Notes: generated from the letters alone by a model not told the origin. Shown: positions 7,025 to 15,133, numbered from the stretch's first letter. The stretch: DNA of 16,833 nucleotides from Nocardioides sp. (GCA_003519585.1 DOWL01000081.1:1-16833); one strand, 5' to 3'. Translations and numbers: made by a program.

Positions 7025-7429
7025 TCAGGCGCGGTGACTCGTGCCGGGTGGCTGGACGGGAGGGAGGGCGGCCACCGCCGCGAACAGCGCGACGACCCCG
7101 GTGAACCCCTCGACCGCGACCGCCGACAACCGCTCGTGGGCACCCAGCACGGCGAAGAACACCAACGCGCCACCGGCCAGCATCGCGCTGCGCACCCCGA
7201 CCTCGTGCGGCAACGCCGGCGTCAGGACCAGGCGGACGCCGGCCACCACCAGCACGACGGCGACGACGACGGCGCGCACGCGATTGCCCTGGGCCACCGG
7301 AGTGGCGTCGTACACAAGCCATTGGGCGACGCCGATGACCGACGCTGCCATCAGCAGCACCACGCCGACGGCGCGGCGGCTGCGTGGCGTGGGGCGGGTC
7401 CCCCGGGTCACCATGCGGCGGTCAGCCAC
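7025..7429 (-). CDS. four-helix membrane protein, unknown function
   Basis: This is a 134-residue protein with a basic N-terminus (RGTRPTPRSRR) and four predicted helices at about 20-40, 51-71, 82-97 and 104-122. It ends in a Pro-rich tail. The GTG at 7429 is chosen because AGGAGG (minus strand, 7437-7442) lies seven bases upstream. That start makes the gene overlap the MarR coding sequence by 22 bp; later in-frame starts at 7414 (ATG) and 7411 (GTG) lack such a site. The overlap implies co-translation with MarR. I do not recognise a family. Four-helix proteins encoded with MarR regulators are often linked to envelope stress or export, but nothing here proves that. Confidence 0.72.
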   Translation of the reverse strand: MADRRMVTRGTRPTPRSRRAVGVVLLMAASVIGVAQWLVYDATPVAQGNRVRAVVVAVVLVVAGVRLVLTPALPHEVGVRSAMLAGGALVFFAVLGAHERLSAVAVEGFTGVVALFAAVAALPPVQPPGTSHRA

Positions 7430-7896
7430 GGGCGATCCTCCTGGGCGGCCGCCGCTACGTTGAAGTCGCGTGCGGCATCGATCAAGCGCTTGCGATCCGC
7501 GGACGGCATCGAGCCGAGGACCGAGCCGACCTCACGACGGCGCACGTCAGTCACGAAGTCGATCAGCTCGCGCCCGGACGCGGTGAGCTCGACGATGACC
7601 ACCCGTCCGTCGTCCTGTGACCTGGCTCGCTGGAGCAGTTCCAGTCGCTCGAGCCGGTCGCAGTGCCGCGATGCGTTGCTCTGGGCCACGCCCAGCAGCT
7701 CGGCGACCTCGCCGATGGTGAGCGGCCCTTGCGCGCCGAGGACCGCGACGAGCCGGTACTGGGTGACAGTGATGTCAACTGGCGCCGCGTTGACCGAGTA
7801 GACCGCGATGCCGACCAGCGAGCGGCTGACGTCGAGAAACTCGGCGACCGGGTCCGTGGCCGTCGTGGGGGTCCGCGCCGCCGAGCGTCGGGTCAC
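7408..7896 (-). CDS. MarR-family transcriptional regulator
   Basis: This is a 162-residue winged-helix regulator. The helix-turn-helix is at about residues 58-84 (PLTIGEVAELLGVAQSNASRHCDRLERLELL). The wing carries the family signature (RSQDDGRVVIVELTASGREL, about 91-110). N- and C-terminal helices would form the dimer interface. The GTG start at 7896 follows CGGAGG with eight bases of spacing. It is the first gene of a likely operon with the overlapping membrane protein and the secreted PLD-like protein, so it probably controls them and itself. A perfect spaced palindrome 43 bp upstream (7939-7960) is a good operator candidate. The family usually represses and releases DNA on binding small phenolic or lipophilic ligands or on oxidation. 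One Cys (Cys78, in the recognition-helix region) is present. The ligand cannot be inferred. Confidence 0.93.
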   Translation of the reverse strand: MTRRSAARTPTTATDPVAEFLDVSRSLVGIAVYSVNAAPVDITVTQYRLVAVLGAQGPLTIGEVAELLGVAQSNASRHCDRLERLELLQRARSQDDGRVVIVELTASGRELIDFVTDVRRREVGSVLGSMPSADRKRLIDAARDFNVAAAAQEDRPWLTAAW

Positions 7897-7938
7897 CTGA
7901 GATGCCTCCGTCAGTTGGGAAAATAGTTGCTAGGGAGC

Positions 7939-7960
7939 ATACATGCGTCGAAGCATGTAT
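7939..7960. promoter_or_regulatory. 22-bp palindrome, candidate MarR operator
   Basis: ATACATGC (7939-7946) and GCATGTAT (7953-7960) are perfect inverted arms around a 6-base centre. The element is AT-richer than its surroundings and lies 43 bp upstream of the MarR start, where an autoregulatory operator would be expected. On the minus strand the second arm overlaps a TATGCT that could serve as a -10 element; no convincing -35 is visible. Confidence 0.6.
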
Positions 7961-8501
7961 TCCGGAGTCGTCCGTGGACGCGCCCGGCCACGTGTATCGC
8001 TCCTCGACGCCGGCGTAGGTCCTGAGCCCGGGGCGCATGGGGGCCTGGCTGCGGCACGTCCCCTCCCACGGCCGAGCCCGGATTGACATCAGACTGCAAT
8101 GTAGTCGCGCGACAAGAAGTCATATGTCCTCAGCACCCTGGGACGGGTGCGCGGTACCCGTGCCGCGTCACTGCTAGGGAGGCTGGCAGCCTGAACTCGT
8201 CGGGATGGGCACGTGACGTGATGGTGCAGCAGCGCCCTCCGGGGGAAGCGACTGCGCGTCGGGTCATACCTGTGTCGCCGGATTCGGGCGCCTTGTCGTC
8301 TCTCTTGACGTCGGGGCGGCGTGGTGCTCTATGGGGTCGCGCCACGTCGTCACCACGGCGACGTTCGGTGGAGTGCGGCGCCGGGGCCCGGTCGAGCAGC
8401 GATCCTCGCTGCCAGCGGTCGGCCCGTGCTCACGAACCGCAGACGTGTCCCGCCGACATCTCGCTCAGTCGTGGCGAGCGCCAGCAAGCAAGCGCAGCGT
8501 C
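7961..8501. other. 541-bp stretch without a supported gene
   Basis: Possible reading frames here (for example 8083-8520 on the plus strand) give Arg/Ser/Ala-rich, cysteine-scattered translations with no recognisable domain and no ribosome binding site. I read it as intergenic sequence between the divergent MarR operon and the giant PKD gene. I could not match any part of it to a riboswitch class by eye. Confidence 0.45.
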
Positions 8502-8502
8502 G

Positions 8503-8562
8503 GCAATTAAGTTGCGTTAGCGCAATAATTGCGTCTTCGCAAAATTTGATGATTCGCAAAGC
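8503..8562. promoter_or_regulatory. AT-rich array of alternating TTGCG/CGCAA half-sites on a 17-bp repeat
   Basis: Three consecutive 17-bp units start at 8512, 8529 and 8546. Units 1 and 2 are TTGCG-N4-CGCAA plus three A/T bases. Unit 3 keeps the right arm but has TTGAT on the left. A partial half-site GCAA at 8503-8506 precedes the array. The gap between units also forms an inverted pair (CGCAA-TAA-TTGCG, 8521-8533). The stretch is far more AT-rich than its surroundings and ends 100 bp before the giant secreted-protein gene, so it is probably a cooperative binding site or promoter region for that gene. I could not place -35 and -10 elements with confidence. Confidence 0.6.
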
Positions 8563-8607
8563 TTTTCGCCAGCCGCCTTCTTCTCCTTCCCTAACGTCGG
8601 GTCACCA

Positions 8608-8636
8608 GACCAGGCCGGGTGGCGTCGCCCCTGGTC
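8608..8636 (+). promoter_or_regulatory. leader hairpin upstream of the giant PKD gene
   Basis: Perfect 7-bp arms GACCAGG (8608-8614) and CCTGGTC (8630-8636) enclose 15 bases that can pair further (GGCG/CGCC). The hairpin ends 26 bp before the ATG and just upstream of the ribosome binding site (GAGGGAG, 8649-8655), where it could stabilise the transcript or affect translation. No function is shown by the sequence. Confidence 0.35.
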
Positions 8637-8662
8637 GGACGTCATAGCGAGGGAGCGCGGTC

Positions 8663-11600
8663 ATGGTTGATTCGGTTGCGGGAGTGCCACGACGGCTGGG
8701 GGCGGCCGCACTGGCCGCTCTGGTCGCGATGGCGACCTTGGTCGTCGTGGTGGGGGTGACTGCGCCTTCCGCGTCAGCGGCCGATGACATCTCCTTCCGA
8801 GCCGCAGCGCAGGCGGCGTGGAACCAGCGCACCGCGCGCATCACCGTTCCGTCCGGCGTACAGGAGGCCGACGGCCTGCTGCTGTTCGTCACGACGAACA
8901 AGAACGTGTCCATCACTCCGCCGGCCGGCTGGACGCTCGAGGGCAGCAGGCTCGCCAACGTCGACACTGAGACCACCCTGTTCAGCAAGGTCGCCGCGGC
9001 CAACGACGCGGGCCGGAACGCGGCGGTGACGCTGTCGGAGACCGCCAAGAGCTCGATGACGCTGCTCGCCTACGACGGCACCGCGGCCGACCCGGTCGCG
9101 GACTTCGCCTCCGCGGCCGAGACGGTCAACCGCACCACACACACCACGCCCGGAGCGAGTGTGACCACTCCGGGGTCCTATGTCGTCTCCTACTGGACGG
9201 ACAAGGCGGGATCGTCCACGGCGGGCTGGACCATTCCCGCCGGCCAGACCCAGCGCAGCATCGTCGCCGGTGTGGGCTCCGGCCGGATCTCGGCTGTCGC
9301 GTCCGACTCCGACGCCCCCGCGGCGGTAGGCGTCAGCTCGGGCCAGTCCGCTACGAGCGCGCTCTCGAGCCGCAAGGCGACGATGTGGACCGTCGTGCTC
9401 CAACCCGATCTGGCCGCCGCGCCGAACGTCGCGCCGGTGGCGTCGTTCACCGCGAACTGCCCCACCGCCACCTGCACCGTCGACGCCTCGGCGTCCACCG
9501 ACACCGCGCCGGGCTCCATCGCCTCCTACGCCTGGGACTTCGGCGACGGGGGCACCGGGACGGGCCTGACAACGACCCACACGTACACGTCGAGTGGCGA
9601 GAAAGAGGTGACGCTGACCGTCACCGACGACCAGGGTCTGTCCGACACGACCAGAAGCACCGTCGACGTGACGGTCGGCACCAGCGGAGGCGAAGGCGAT
9701 CAGCCGGTGCCGGGCCACACGCACCTGGTGCCGAACAAGCCGCGCAACAACACGCCGCGGATCAGCAACGGTGAGATCTGGGACATCGAGGTCGTGCCGC
9801 AGCTCAACCGGGTCTTCATCGCCGGCAGCTTCACCTCGATCCAGAACACCGCGGCCGGCAACACCACGAACTATAACCAGGCCAACCTGGCCAGCTACAA
9901 CCTGACCACCGGCCTCGTGGACGCCACCTTCCGGCCCCGGTTCGACGGCGGCGTGGCCGCGGTCGAGGCCTCTCCCGACGGCACCAAGCTGTTCGTCGGC
10001 GGCACGTTCAACACCGTCAACGGCGCCTCGGCGCGCAAGGTGGCCAGCCTCGATCTGACCTCCGGCGCCCCGCTGTCCACGTTCGGCTTCACCCGGACGA
10101 CGAACAACCAGGTGCAGTCGCTGGCGGCTACCAACTCCACGCTGTACGTCGGCGGTCGCTACACCCGCATCAACGGTGTGCTGAAGACCGGCCTGGCCGC
10201 GGTCAACGCCGCCTCGGGCGCGGTCGACACCACCTTCAGCAACGACCTCGCCGGCGGCATCGGCGTCAACGGCCAGCTCGGCGTCCCCCAGCTGAAGCTG
10301 ACCCACGACAACAGCAAGCTGATCGTGGTGCACACCGGTCGGCAGATCGCCGGCCAGGACCGCCTCGGCGTCGGCCTCATCGACACCGCGACCAAGCAGC
10401 TGCTGCCCTTCCGCACCCGGCTGTGGGATCTGAACCTGTCCCGGGTGGGTGGGGTGACCCGGATCTGCTGTGCGGACATCGCGCCCGACGACTCCTACTT
10501 CGTGGTGACCTCGGGCTCGGGTGGTGACGCCCCGCCGATCAGCGACACGGTGGTGGCCTACCCGATCAACGCGACCTCGATCCAGGACGACGACGTCCAG
10601 GCGCTGTGGATCTCGCGGCACTTCGACTCGATCTACTCGGTGGCGATCACTGAGAACGCGGTCTACGTCGGCGGCCACTTCCAGTTCATCGAGTCCCCGA
10701 CCTCGTGCACCGCCGAGCCGTGCTACCCGGGTCTCGAGAACGTCGGGTACGGCACTGGTCAGGGTCTCGCGGGCTACGGCCTGGGCGACGCCGTGGTCCG
10801 GCGCGACCACATCGCCGCGCTCAACACCGCGGACGGCCGGGCGATCGAGTGGAACCCGACCGGTGGCTCGAACTCCTTCGAGGGCAACAAGGCCATGGAG
10901 GCCACCGCCCGCGGTCTGTTCATCGGTGGTGACGGCATGTTCCAGGGCGGTGTCCGCACCGGCCGGGTGGCCTTCTACGACTTCAACACCGAGACCTTCC
11001 CGGCGGCGAAGCCCGACACCGTGATCGACACCCCGATCGAAGGTCGCGTGATCGCCAACAACGCGCCGTACACCTTCTCCGGCACCGCGTCGGTCAACAC
11101 CGGCACGGTCGGCCGGGTCCAGGTCTCCATCCGCGACCGCGACTCAGGTCAGTACCTGCAGGACAACGGCACCGCGTTCACCACGTTCGGCAACACCCAG
11201 AACACCCTGAACGCCACACTGTCCGGCTCCGGCACCACGCGGGGCTGGTCGATCCCGGCCACGATCACGATCAACCGCAACATGATCGTGACGGCGACCG
11301 CCTTCACCGCGGCGACGGGTGGCACCGCCGACTCGGCGCCGGCGACCAAGAAGTTCGAGTCGTTCAGCACCGACGACCAGACCCCGACGACCAGCATCTC
11401 CGGTCCCAGCGGTGTCCAGACCTCGACGACGTTCACGGTGACCGGCACCGCGAACGACGACAAGGGCGTCAACTCGCTGACCTACTGGTTCCGCGACGAG
11501 CAGGGCCGCTACCTGCAGAACGACGGCACCGTGGACGACATCTACAACACCTTCCGCGGCCAGCCCGACGTGGTCGGGGCCACCAACGCGACCTGGTCCT

Positions 11601-14158
11601 ACGAGGTGACCCTGCCGCACGAGGGCATCTGGCGCGGCAGCGCGACCGCGGTCGACACCACCGGCCAGGCCGACCTCCGCAGCGCCACCCGCGACTGGAA
11701 CGTCGACTCCAACGCGATCGCACCCACGGTCACGATCGCCCAGCCCGTCGAGATGACCCCGCCCTTCACCGTTCCCACGGTGGTGGTGGAGCCGGGTAGC
11801 CGGATCACCTTCTCCGGCATCGCCACCGACGACGACGGCCTGAAGAATGTCGAGATCTCGCTGCGCAACAGCTCGACCGGCGAGAACCTGGGCAACGACT
11901 GCACCTGGGGTACCGGGGTCTCGGCAGGTCGATGCCGGGTGTCGCCGGCAGACATCAGCGGCTCGGTCTACAACTGGAGTTGGACGACGCCTTTCGACCT
12001 GTCGGCCGGCACCTACAGCTTCAGCGTGCGCGCCACCGACGACAAGGACCTGACCACCGCATCGAGCAACCAGGGCCGACTCACCCTCAGCGCGCAGTAC
12101 CCCGGAGACAACCCGCCGAACACCACCATGACGTTCACGCCGCCTTCGGATGGTTCCCTGACGGTCGATCTCGCCGGTACGGCTATTGACGAGACCGGGG
12201 TGACCAACGTCCGGGTGACCCTGCAAGACCGCGACACCGGGCGCTACCTCCAGGCCAACGGCACGATGGGCGCCTCGGTCGCCTATCGCGAGGCCACGCT
12301 CGACCCGCCGGGCGGGACGACGACCACCTGGTCGCTGCCCCCGATCACCCTGCCCGGCGGTGGTGACTGGCGGTTCTCGGCCACGGCATTCGACACCCGC
12401 GACCAGCAGGACTCCAGCCCCGCGACGGCGAGCTACAAGCTGTACCCCGGGGACGGTCCGCCTGCGCTGTCCGACACCCTCGGTCAGCCGCAGACCGGTG
12501 CCACCTTCGACCAGGGCAAGATCGTGGTCACCGGTCGCGCCGAGGACGCGCCCGACCAGTACGCCGGCATCGCCAGCGTGCAGGTGGGTGTCGTCAACGC
12601 AGCGGGCCAGTGGATGAGCTCGACCGGTACGTTCACCAGCACCACGGCGAGCTACCGGACCGCGTTCCTCAACAGCCCCGGCAGCGTCGGATCGAACTAC
12701 TCCTACACCACACCGGTCATCCCGGCCGGCACTTACACCGTCCGGGTCCGGCCGGTCGACGTGCACGACCAGATCGGCGTGGAGCGCATCTCCACCGACA
12801 TCGTGGTGACCCAGCCGGCCAACAACCCGCCGGTCCCGAGCTTCACCTACACCTGCAACCAGAACGTCTGCACCTTCGACGGTCGCGCCTCGACCGACGA
12901 GAACGCGGCGTCGCTCACCTACACCTGGAACTTCGGTCAGGGCTCCGGAACGGGTCCGCTCCCGACGAAGACCTATACCTCTCCGGGGACCTACTCAGTG
13001 ACGCTGACCGTCAGAGACGAGTGGCAGGTCTCGACCACCTCAGCGCCCCAGGAGGTGACGATCGCCGAACCCGCGGACAACCACGCTCCCGTGCCGACGT
13101 TCGTGCAGAGCTGCCAGGGCCTGACCTGCTCGGTGAACAGCTCGGGGACGGTGGATCCCGACACCGGTGACACCATCGGCTACCTGTGGGACTGGGGCGA
13201 CGGCACGTCGCCCTCGAGCGGACTGTCTCCGGGCGCGCACACCTACGCGGAGTCGGGCAGCTACACGATCACGCTCACCACGACCGACGGCTGGGGCAAG
13301 ACCGCCTCGACGACGCGTACCGTCAACCTCGCCGAGCCTGCGGGGAACACCGCACCGCATGTCGAGTTCACCGCCACGTGCACGCTTTTCACGACCTGCC
13401 AGATGAACAGCGCCGGCACGATCGACGACCAGGGCGACACGATCAAGTACGCGTGGGACTTCGGCGATGGTGGTACCAGCACCTCAGCCAACCCCACTCG
13501 GACCTTCGCCACGGTCGGCACGTACACGCTCACGCTGACGGTCAGCGACGTCTGGGGGAAGGCGAGCACCGTCACCCACGACGTATCGATCACCGAGCCG
13601 GCCGGCAATCGCGCGCCGACTGCGGTCATCGACTCGGGGACGTGTGCCACGTTCACCACCTGCCAGCTCAGTGCCGCCGGCAGCAACGACCCCGACGTCT
13701 CCGACGGAGACGCGATCCGCAACTACGTGTGGTCGTGGGGCGACGGAACTGCCGACACCACGGGGACGTCGGCCGCCCAGTCCCATGTCTACGACGTGGC
13801 CGGCGCGTACGTCGTGACCCTGCGGGTCCTGGACCGGTGGGGCCGGGCCAGCAGCCCGGTCACGCTCACGGTCACCACGCAGGTCGAGCCCGCCGACAAC
13901 GAGTCACCGACCGTCGTCTTCGACGCACCCGTCTGCAGCGGACTCGTCTGCACGGTGTCCAGCACCGGGACGTCCGACGCAGACGGCATCCGCAGCTACA
14001 CCTGGGAGTGGGGTGATGGCACACCGGACACGGTGACCACCTCCTCCCGGAGCCGTAGCCACACCTACGCCACGACAGGGAGCTACACCGTGACCCTCAC
14101 AGCAACCGACGCATGGGGCCGCAGCAGCACCGGGTCCCACACGGTGACCGTTCCCTGA
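8663..14158 (+). CDS. giant secreted PKD / delta-60-propeller / Ig-like repeat protein
   Basis: This is an 1831-residue secreted protein. ATG 8663 follows GAGGGAG, and the signal peptide ends near residue 39 (PSASA-AD). Residues 41-250 form a beta-rich domain often found at the start of actinobacterial PKD proteins. PKD1 is at about 255-338 (WDFGDGG). Residues about 351-785 form a propeller-like region with repeats such as FIAGSFTSI, FVGGTFNTVNG, YVGGRYTRING and YVGGHFQF, matching delta-60/DUF5122 repeats. Residues about 787-1382 hold five Ig-like repeats with a recurring RDRDSGQYLQDNGT-type motif (824, 944, about 1068, 1189, 1311). Five PKD domains fill about 1386-1831, joined by EPA(D/G)N linkers. 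Every PKD domain has a Cys pair: 266/271, 1398/1403, 1484/1489, 1573/1579, 1661/1667, 1758/1763. No catalytic motif, sortase signal or membrane anchor is seen. It is probably an adhesive or glycan-binding surface or extracellular protein; the ligand is unknown. Confidence 0.9.
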   Translation: MVDSVAGVPRRLGAAALAALVAMATLVVVVGVTAPSASAADDISFRAAAQAAWNQRTARITVPSGVQEADGLLLFVTTNKNVSITPPAGWTLEGSRLANVDTETTLFSKVAAANDAGRNAAVTLSETAKSSMTLLAYDGTAADPVADFASAAETVNRTTHTTPGASVTTPGSYVVSYWTDKAGSSTAGWTIPAGQTQRSIVAGVGSGRISAVASDSDAPAAVGVSSGQSATSALSSRKATMWTVVLQPDLAAAPNVAPVASFTANCPTATCTVDASASTDTAPGSIASYAWDFGDGGTGTGLTTTHTYTSSGEKEVTLTVTDDQGLSDTTRSTVDVTVGTSGGEGDQPVPGHTHLVPNKPRNNTPRISNGEIWDIEVVPQLNRVFIAGSFTSIQNTAAGNTTNYNQANLASYNLTTGLVDATFRPRFDGGVAAVEASPDGTKLFVGGTFNTVNGASARKVASLDLTSGAPLSTFGFTRTTNNQVQSLAATNSTLYVGGRYTRINGVLKTGLAAVNAASGAVDTTFSNDLAGGIGVNGQLGVPQLKLTHDNSKLIVVHTGRQIAGQDRLGVGLIDTATKQLLPFRTRLWDLNLSRVGGVTRICCADIAPDDSYFVVTSGSGGDAPPISDTVVAYPINATSIQDDDVQALWISRHFDSIYSVAITENAVYVGGHFQFIESPTSCTAEPCYPGLENVGYGTGQGLAGYGLGDAVVRRDHIAALNTADGRAIEWNPTGGSNSFEGNKAMEATARGLFIGGDGMFQGGVRTGRVAFYDFNTETFPAAKPDTVIDTPIEGRVIANNAPYTFSGTASVNTGTVGRVQVSIRDRDSGQYLQDNGTAFTTFGNTQNTLNATLSGSGTTRGWSIPATITINRNMIVTATAFTAATGGTADSAPATKKFESFSTDDQTPTTSISGPSGVQTSTTFTVTGTANDDKGVNSLTYWFRDEQGRYLQNDGTVDDIYNTFRGQPDVVGATNATWSYEVTLPHEGIWRGSATAVDTTGQADLRSATRDWNVDSNAIAPTVTIAQPVEMTPPFTVPTVVVEPGSRITFSGIATDDDGLKNVEISLRNSSTGENLGNDCTWGTGVSAGRCRVSPADISGSVYNWSWTTPFDLSAGTYSFSVRATDDKDLTTASSNQGRLTLSAQYPGDNPPNTTMTFTPPSDGSLTVDLAGTAIDETGVTNVRVTLQDRDTGRYLQANGTMGASVAYREATLDPPGGTTTTWSLPPITLPGGGDWRFSATAFDTRDQQDSSPATASYKLYPGDGPPALSDTLGQPQTGATFDQGKIVVTGRAEDAPDQYAGIASVQVGVVNAAGQWMSSTGTFTSTTASYRTAFLNSPGSVGSNYSYTTPVIPAGTYTVRVRPVDVHDQIGVERISTDIVVTQPANNPPVPSFTYTCNQNVCTFDGRASTDENAASLTYTWNFGQGSGTGPLPTKTYTSPGTYSVTLTVRDEWQVSTTSAPQEVTIAEPADNHAPVPTFVQSCQGLTCSVNSSGTVDPDTGDTIGYLWDWGDGTSPSSGLSPGAHTYAESGSYTITLTTTDGWGKTASTTRTVNLAEPAGNTAPHVEFTATCTLFTTCQMNSAGTIDDQGDTIKYAWDFGDGGTSTSANPTRTFATVGTYTLTLTVSDVWGKASTVTHDVSITEPAGNRAPTAVIDSGTCATFTTCQLSAAGSNDPDVSDGDAIRNYVWSWGDGTADTTGTSAAQSHVYDVAGAYVVTLRVLDRWGRASSPVTLTVTTQVEPADNESPTVVFDAPVCSGLVCTVSSTGTSDADGIRSYTWEWGDGTPDTVTTSSRSRSHTYATTGSYTVTLTATDAWGRSSTGSHTVTVP

Positions 14159-14163
14159 CGTGG

Positions 14164-14200
14164 GGGAGGCGCTGCCGGACCTGTTCCGCCAGCGCCTCCC
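14164..14200 (+). terminator. hairpin terminator of the giant PKD gene
   Basis: Perfect 11-bp arms GGGAGGCGCTG (14164-14174) and CAGCGCCTCCC (14190-14200) surround a 15-base loop, starting 5 bp after the stop codon. The downstream sequence (ATCCTCGTGT) has only scattered T residues, as is common for actinobacterial terminators. Confidence 0.8.
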
Positions 14201-14266
14201 ATCCTCGTGTGCGCCGCGACTGCGAAGACGAGCCGTCGTTTGGCGCACGGGTCCTACGCTGAGCGC

Positions 14267-14764
14267 ATGGGCACAGATCGGTCCGGTGACGACAGGGCCA
14301 CCGATGCCCTCATGCAGACGTCACGACTCATGACCGCCGTCGTCGCTCGGACGCTGGCCAATATCCCCGACACCGTCACCGTTCCCCAGCTCCGCGTGCT
14401 GGTCATGCTCCATACCCGCGGTGCGTTGAATATGGGCAACGTGGCGGCCGGCCTTGGCGTCAATCCCTCCAATGCCACACGAACCTGCGACAAGCTGGTC
14501 GACGCGGGCCTCGTAGCCCGGTCCACCGACCCGGTCGACCGGCGCCGTGGCGTCCTCGAACTCACCGACCACGGCCGCGAGCTTGTCTCCTCGACCATGG
14601 CCGCAAGGCGCGCCATGCTCGCCGAACTCCTCGATCGGGTGCCCGCACGAGCGCGTCGCCAGCTGGCCGCCGGCCTCGAGGCGTTGCTCGACGCGGTTCA
14701 GGCCGGGCCCGAGGCCGAGCTGTTCACGGAGCCACGGGACTCGGCACTGCGGTGGCTGCGATGA
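14267..14764 (+). CDS. MarR-family transcriptional regulator
   Basis: This is a 165-residue winged-helix regulator, separate in sequence from the one at 7408-7896. The recognition region is ALNMGNVAAGLGVNPSNATRTCDKLVDAGLV (about residues 56-86), followed by the family wing DPVDRRRGVLELTDHGREL with its typical D-x-R-R-x pattern. The ATG at 14267 begins the region of similarity. An in-frame start at 14207 would overlap the terminator region's downstream flank and is less likely. No clear ribosome binding site precedes the ATG, and a TACGCT resembling a -10 element ends six bases before it, so translation may be leaderless. The gene stands alone, converging on tRNA-Ala. Its targets are unknown; the neighbouring giant secreted-protein gene is separated by a terminator. 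Confidence 0.9.
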   Translation: MGTDRSGDDRATDALMQTSRLMTAVVARTLANIPDTVTVPQLRVLVMLHTRGALNMGNVAAGLGVNPSNATRTCDKLVDAGLVARSTDPVDRRRGVLELTDHGRELVSSTMAARRAMLAELLDRVPARARRQLAAGLEALLDAVQAGPEAELFTEPRDSALRWLR

Positions 14765-14907
14765 CCGGTTGCCGCATGAGCACGGTGGAGAGGTCAGCGC
14801 CAGTCAGCCCACAACGGTTGCCCACGCGTCGCGCCGCAGTCACTGAAAGATCACCTGGACGAATGTCCACGATGGGGAGCTGCGGCTCTCTGACCTGCGG
14901 TTTCACG

Positions 14908-14983
14908 TGGTGGAGCCTAGGGGACTCGAACCCCTAACCCCCTGCTTGCAAAGCAGGTGCGCTACCAATTGCGCCAAGGCCCC
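14908..14983 (-). tRNA. tRNA-Ala (anticodon TGC)
   Basis: The minus-strand sequence begins GGGGCCTTGGCGCAATTGGT and folds as a full cloverleaf. The acceptor GGGGCCT pairs with AGGCTCC (one G-U). The anticodon loop is CTTTGCAA with anticodon TGC, and the T-loop is GGTTCGAGTCC. A73 is followed by an encoded CCA at 14908-14910. It is the last element of the minus-strand DUF3566/tRNA block, 24 bp after the DLW-39 stop codon. Confidence 0.97.
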
Positions 14984-15007
14984 GTGCGGGGACGAGAGTT
15001 GTCAGCG

Positions 15008-15133
15008 TCAGCTGCGCTTGACCGAGTCGGTGGCCTCGGCCCAGAGGGCCTGCTCGGCCTTGCTCTCGTCGTACTTCTTCTTGGCGAACACCGCCGCGCC
15101 AGCGGCCAGGGCGATCAGGAGGAGCTTCTTCAC
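15008..15133 (-). CDS. DLW-39 family small protein
   Basis: This is a 41-residue protein. An N-terminal hydrophobic helix ([16 protein letters not shown], residues 2-17) is followed by the conserved basic/acidic segment [19 protein letters not shown] and the tail SVKRS. This is the pattern of the actinobacterial DLW-39 family, although here the Trp motif reads ALW rather than DLW. The start is GTG at 15133, with no obvious ribosome binding site. It is found next to tRNA-Ala and DUF3566 genes in many Actinobacteria, which supports the call. It is probably a small membrane-anchored protein; its function is unknown. Confidence 0.9.
   Translation of the reverse strand: MKKLLLIALAAGAAVFAKKKYDESKAEQALWAEATDSVKRS

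Noticed and set aside
8083..8520. 145-codon plus-strand frame in the long intergenic region
   Set aside because: No ribosome binding site, no domain and a composition unlike the confirmed genes. It also runs into the AT-rich regulatory array.
8774..10810. 678-codon open frame on the minus strand, opposite the giant PKD gene
   Set aside because: It is the complement of a strongly coding plus-strand gene. The translation is Val/Arg/Gly/Asp-rich with no domain, which is the usual shadow of GC-rich third positions.
11144..12766. 540-codon open frame on the minus strand inside the same gene
   Set aside because: Same reason: repetitive Arg/Gly/Val composition, no ribosome binding site and no recognisable domain.
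14856..14869. Small hairpin TGGAC-GAAT-GTCCA between the second MarR gene and tRNA-Ala
   Set aside because: A 5-bp stem without a T-run is too weak to call a terminator in GC-rich DNA.
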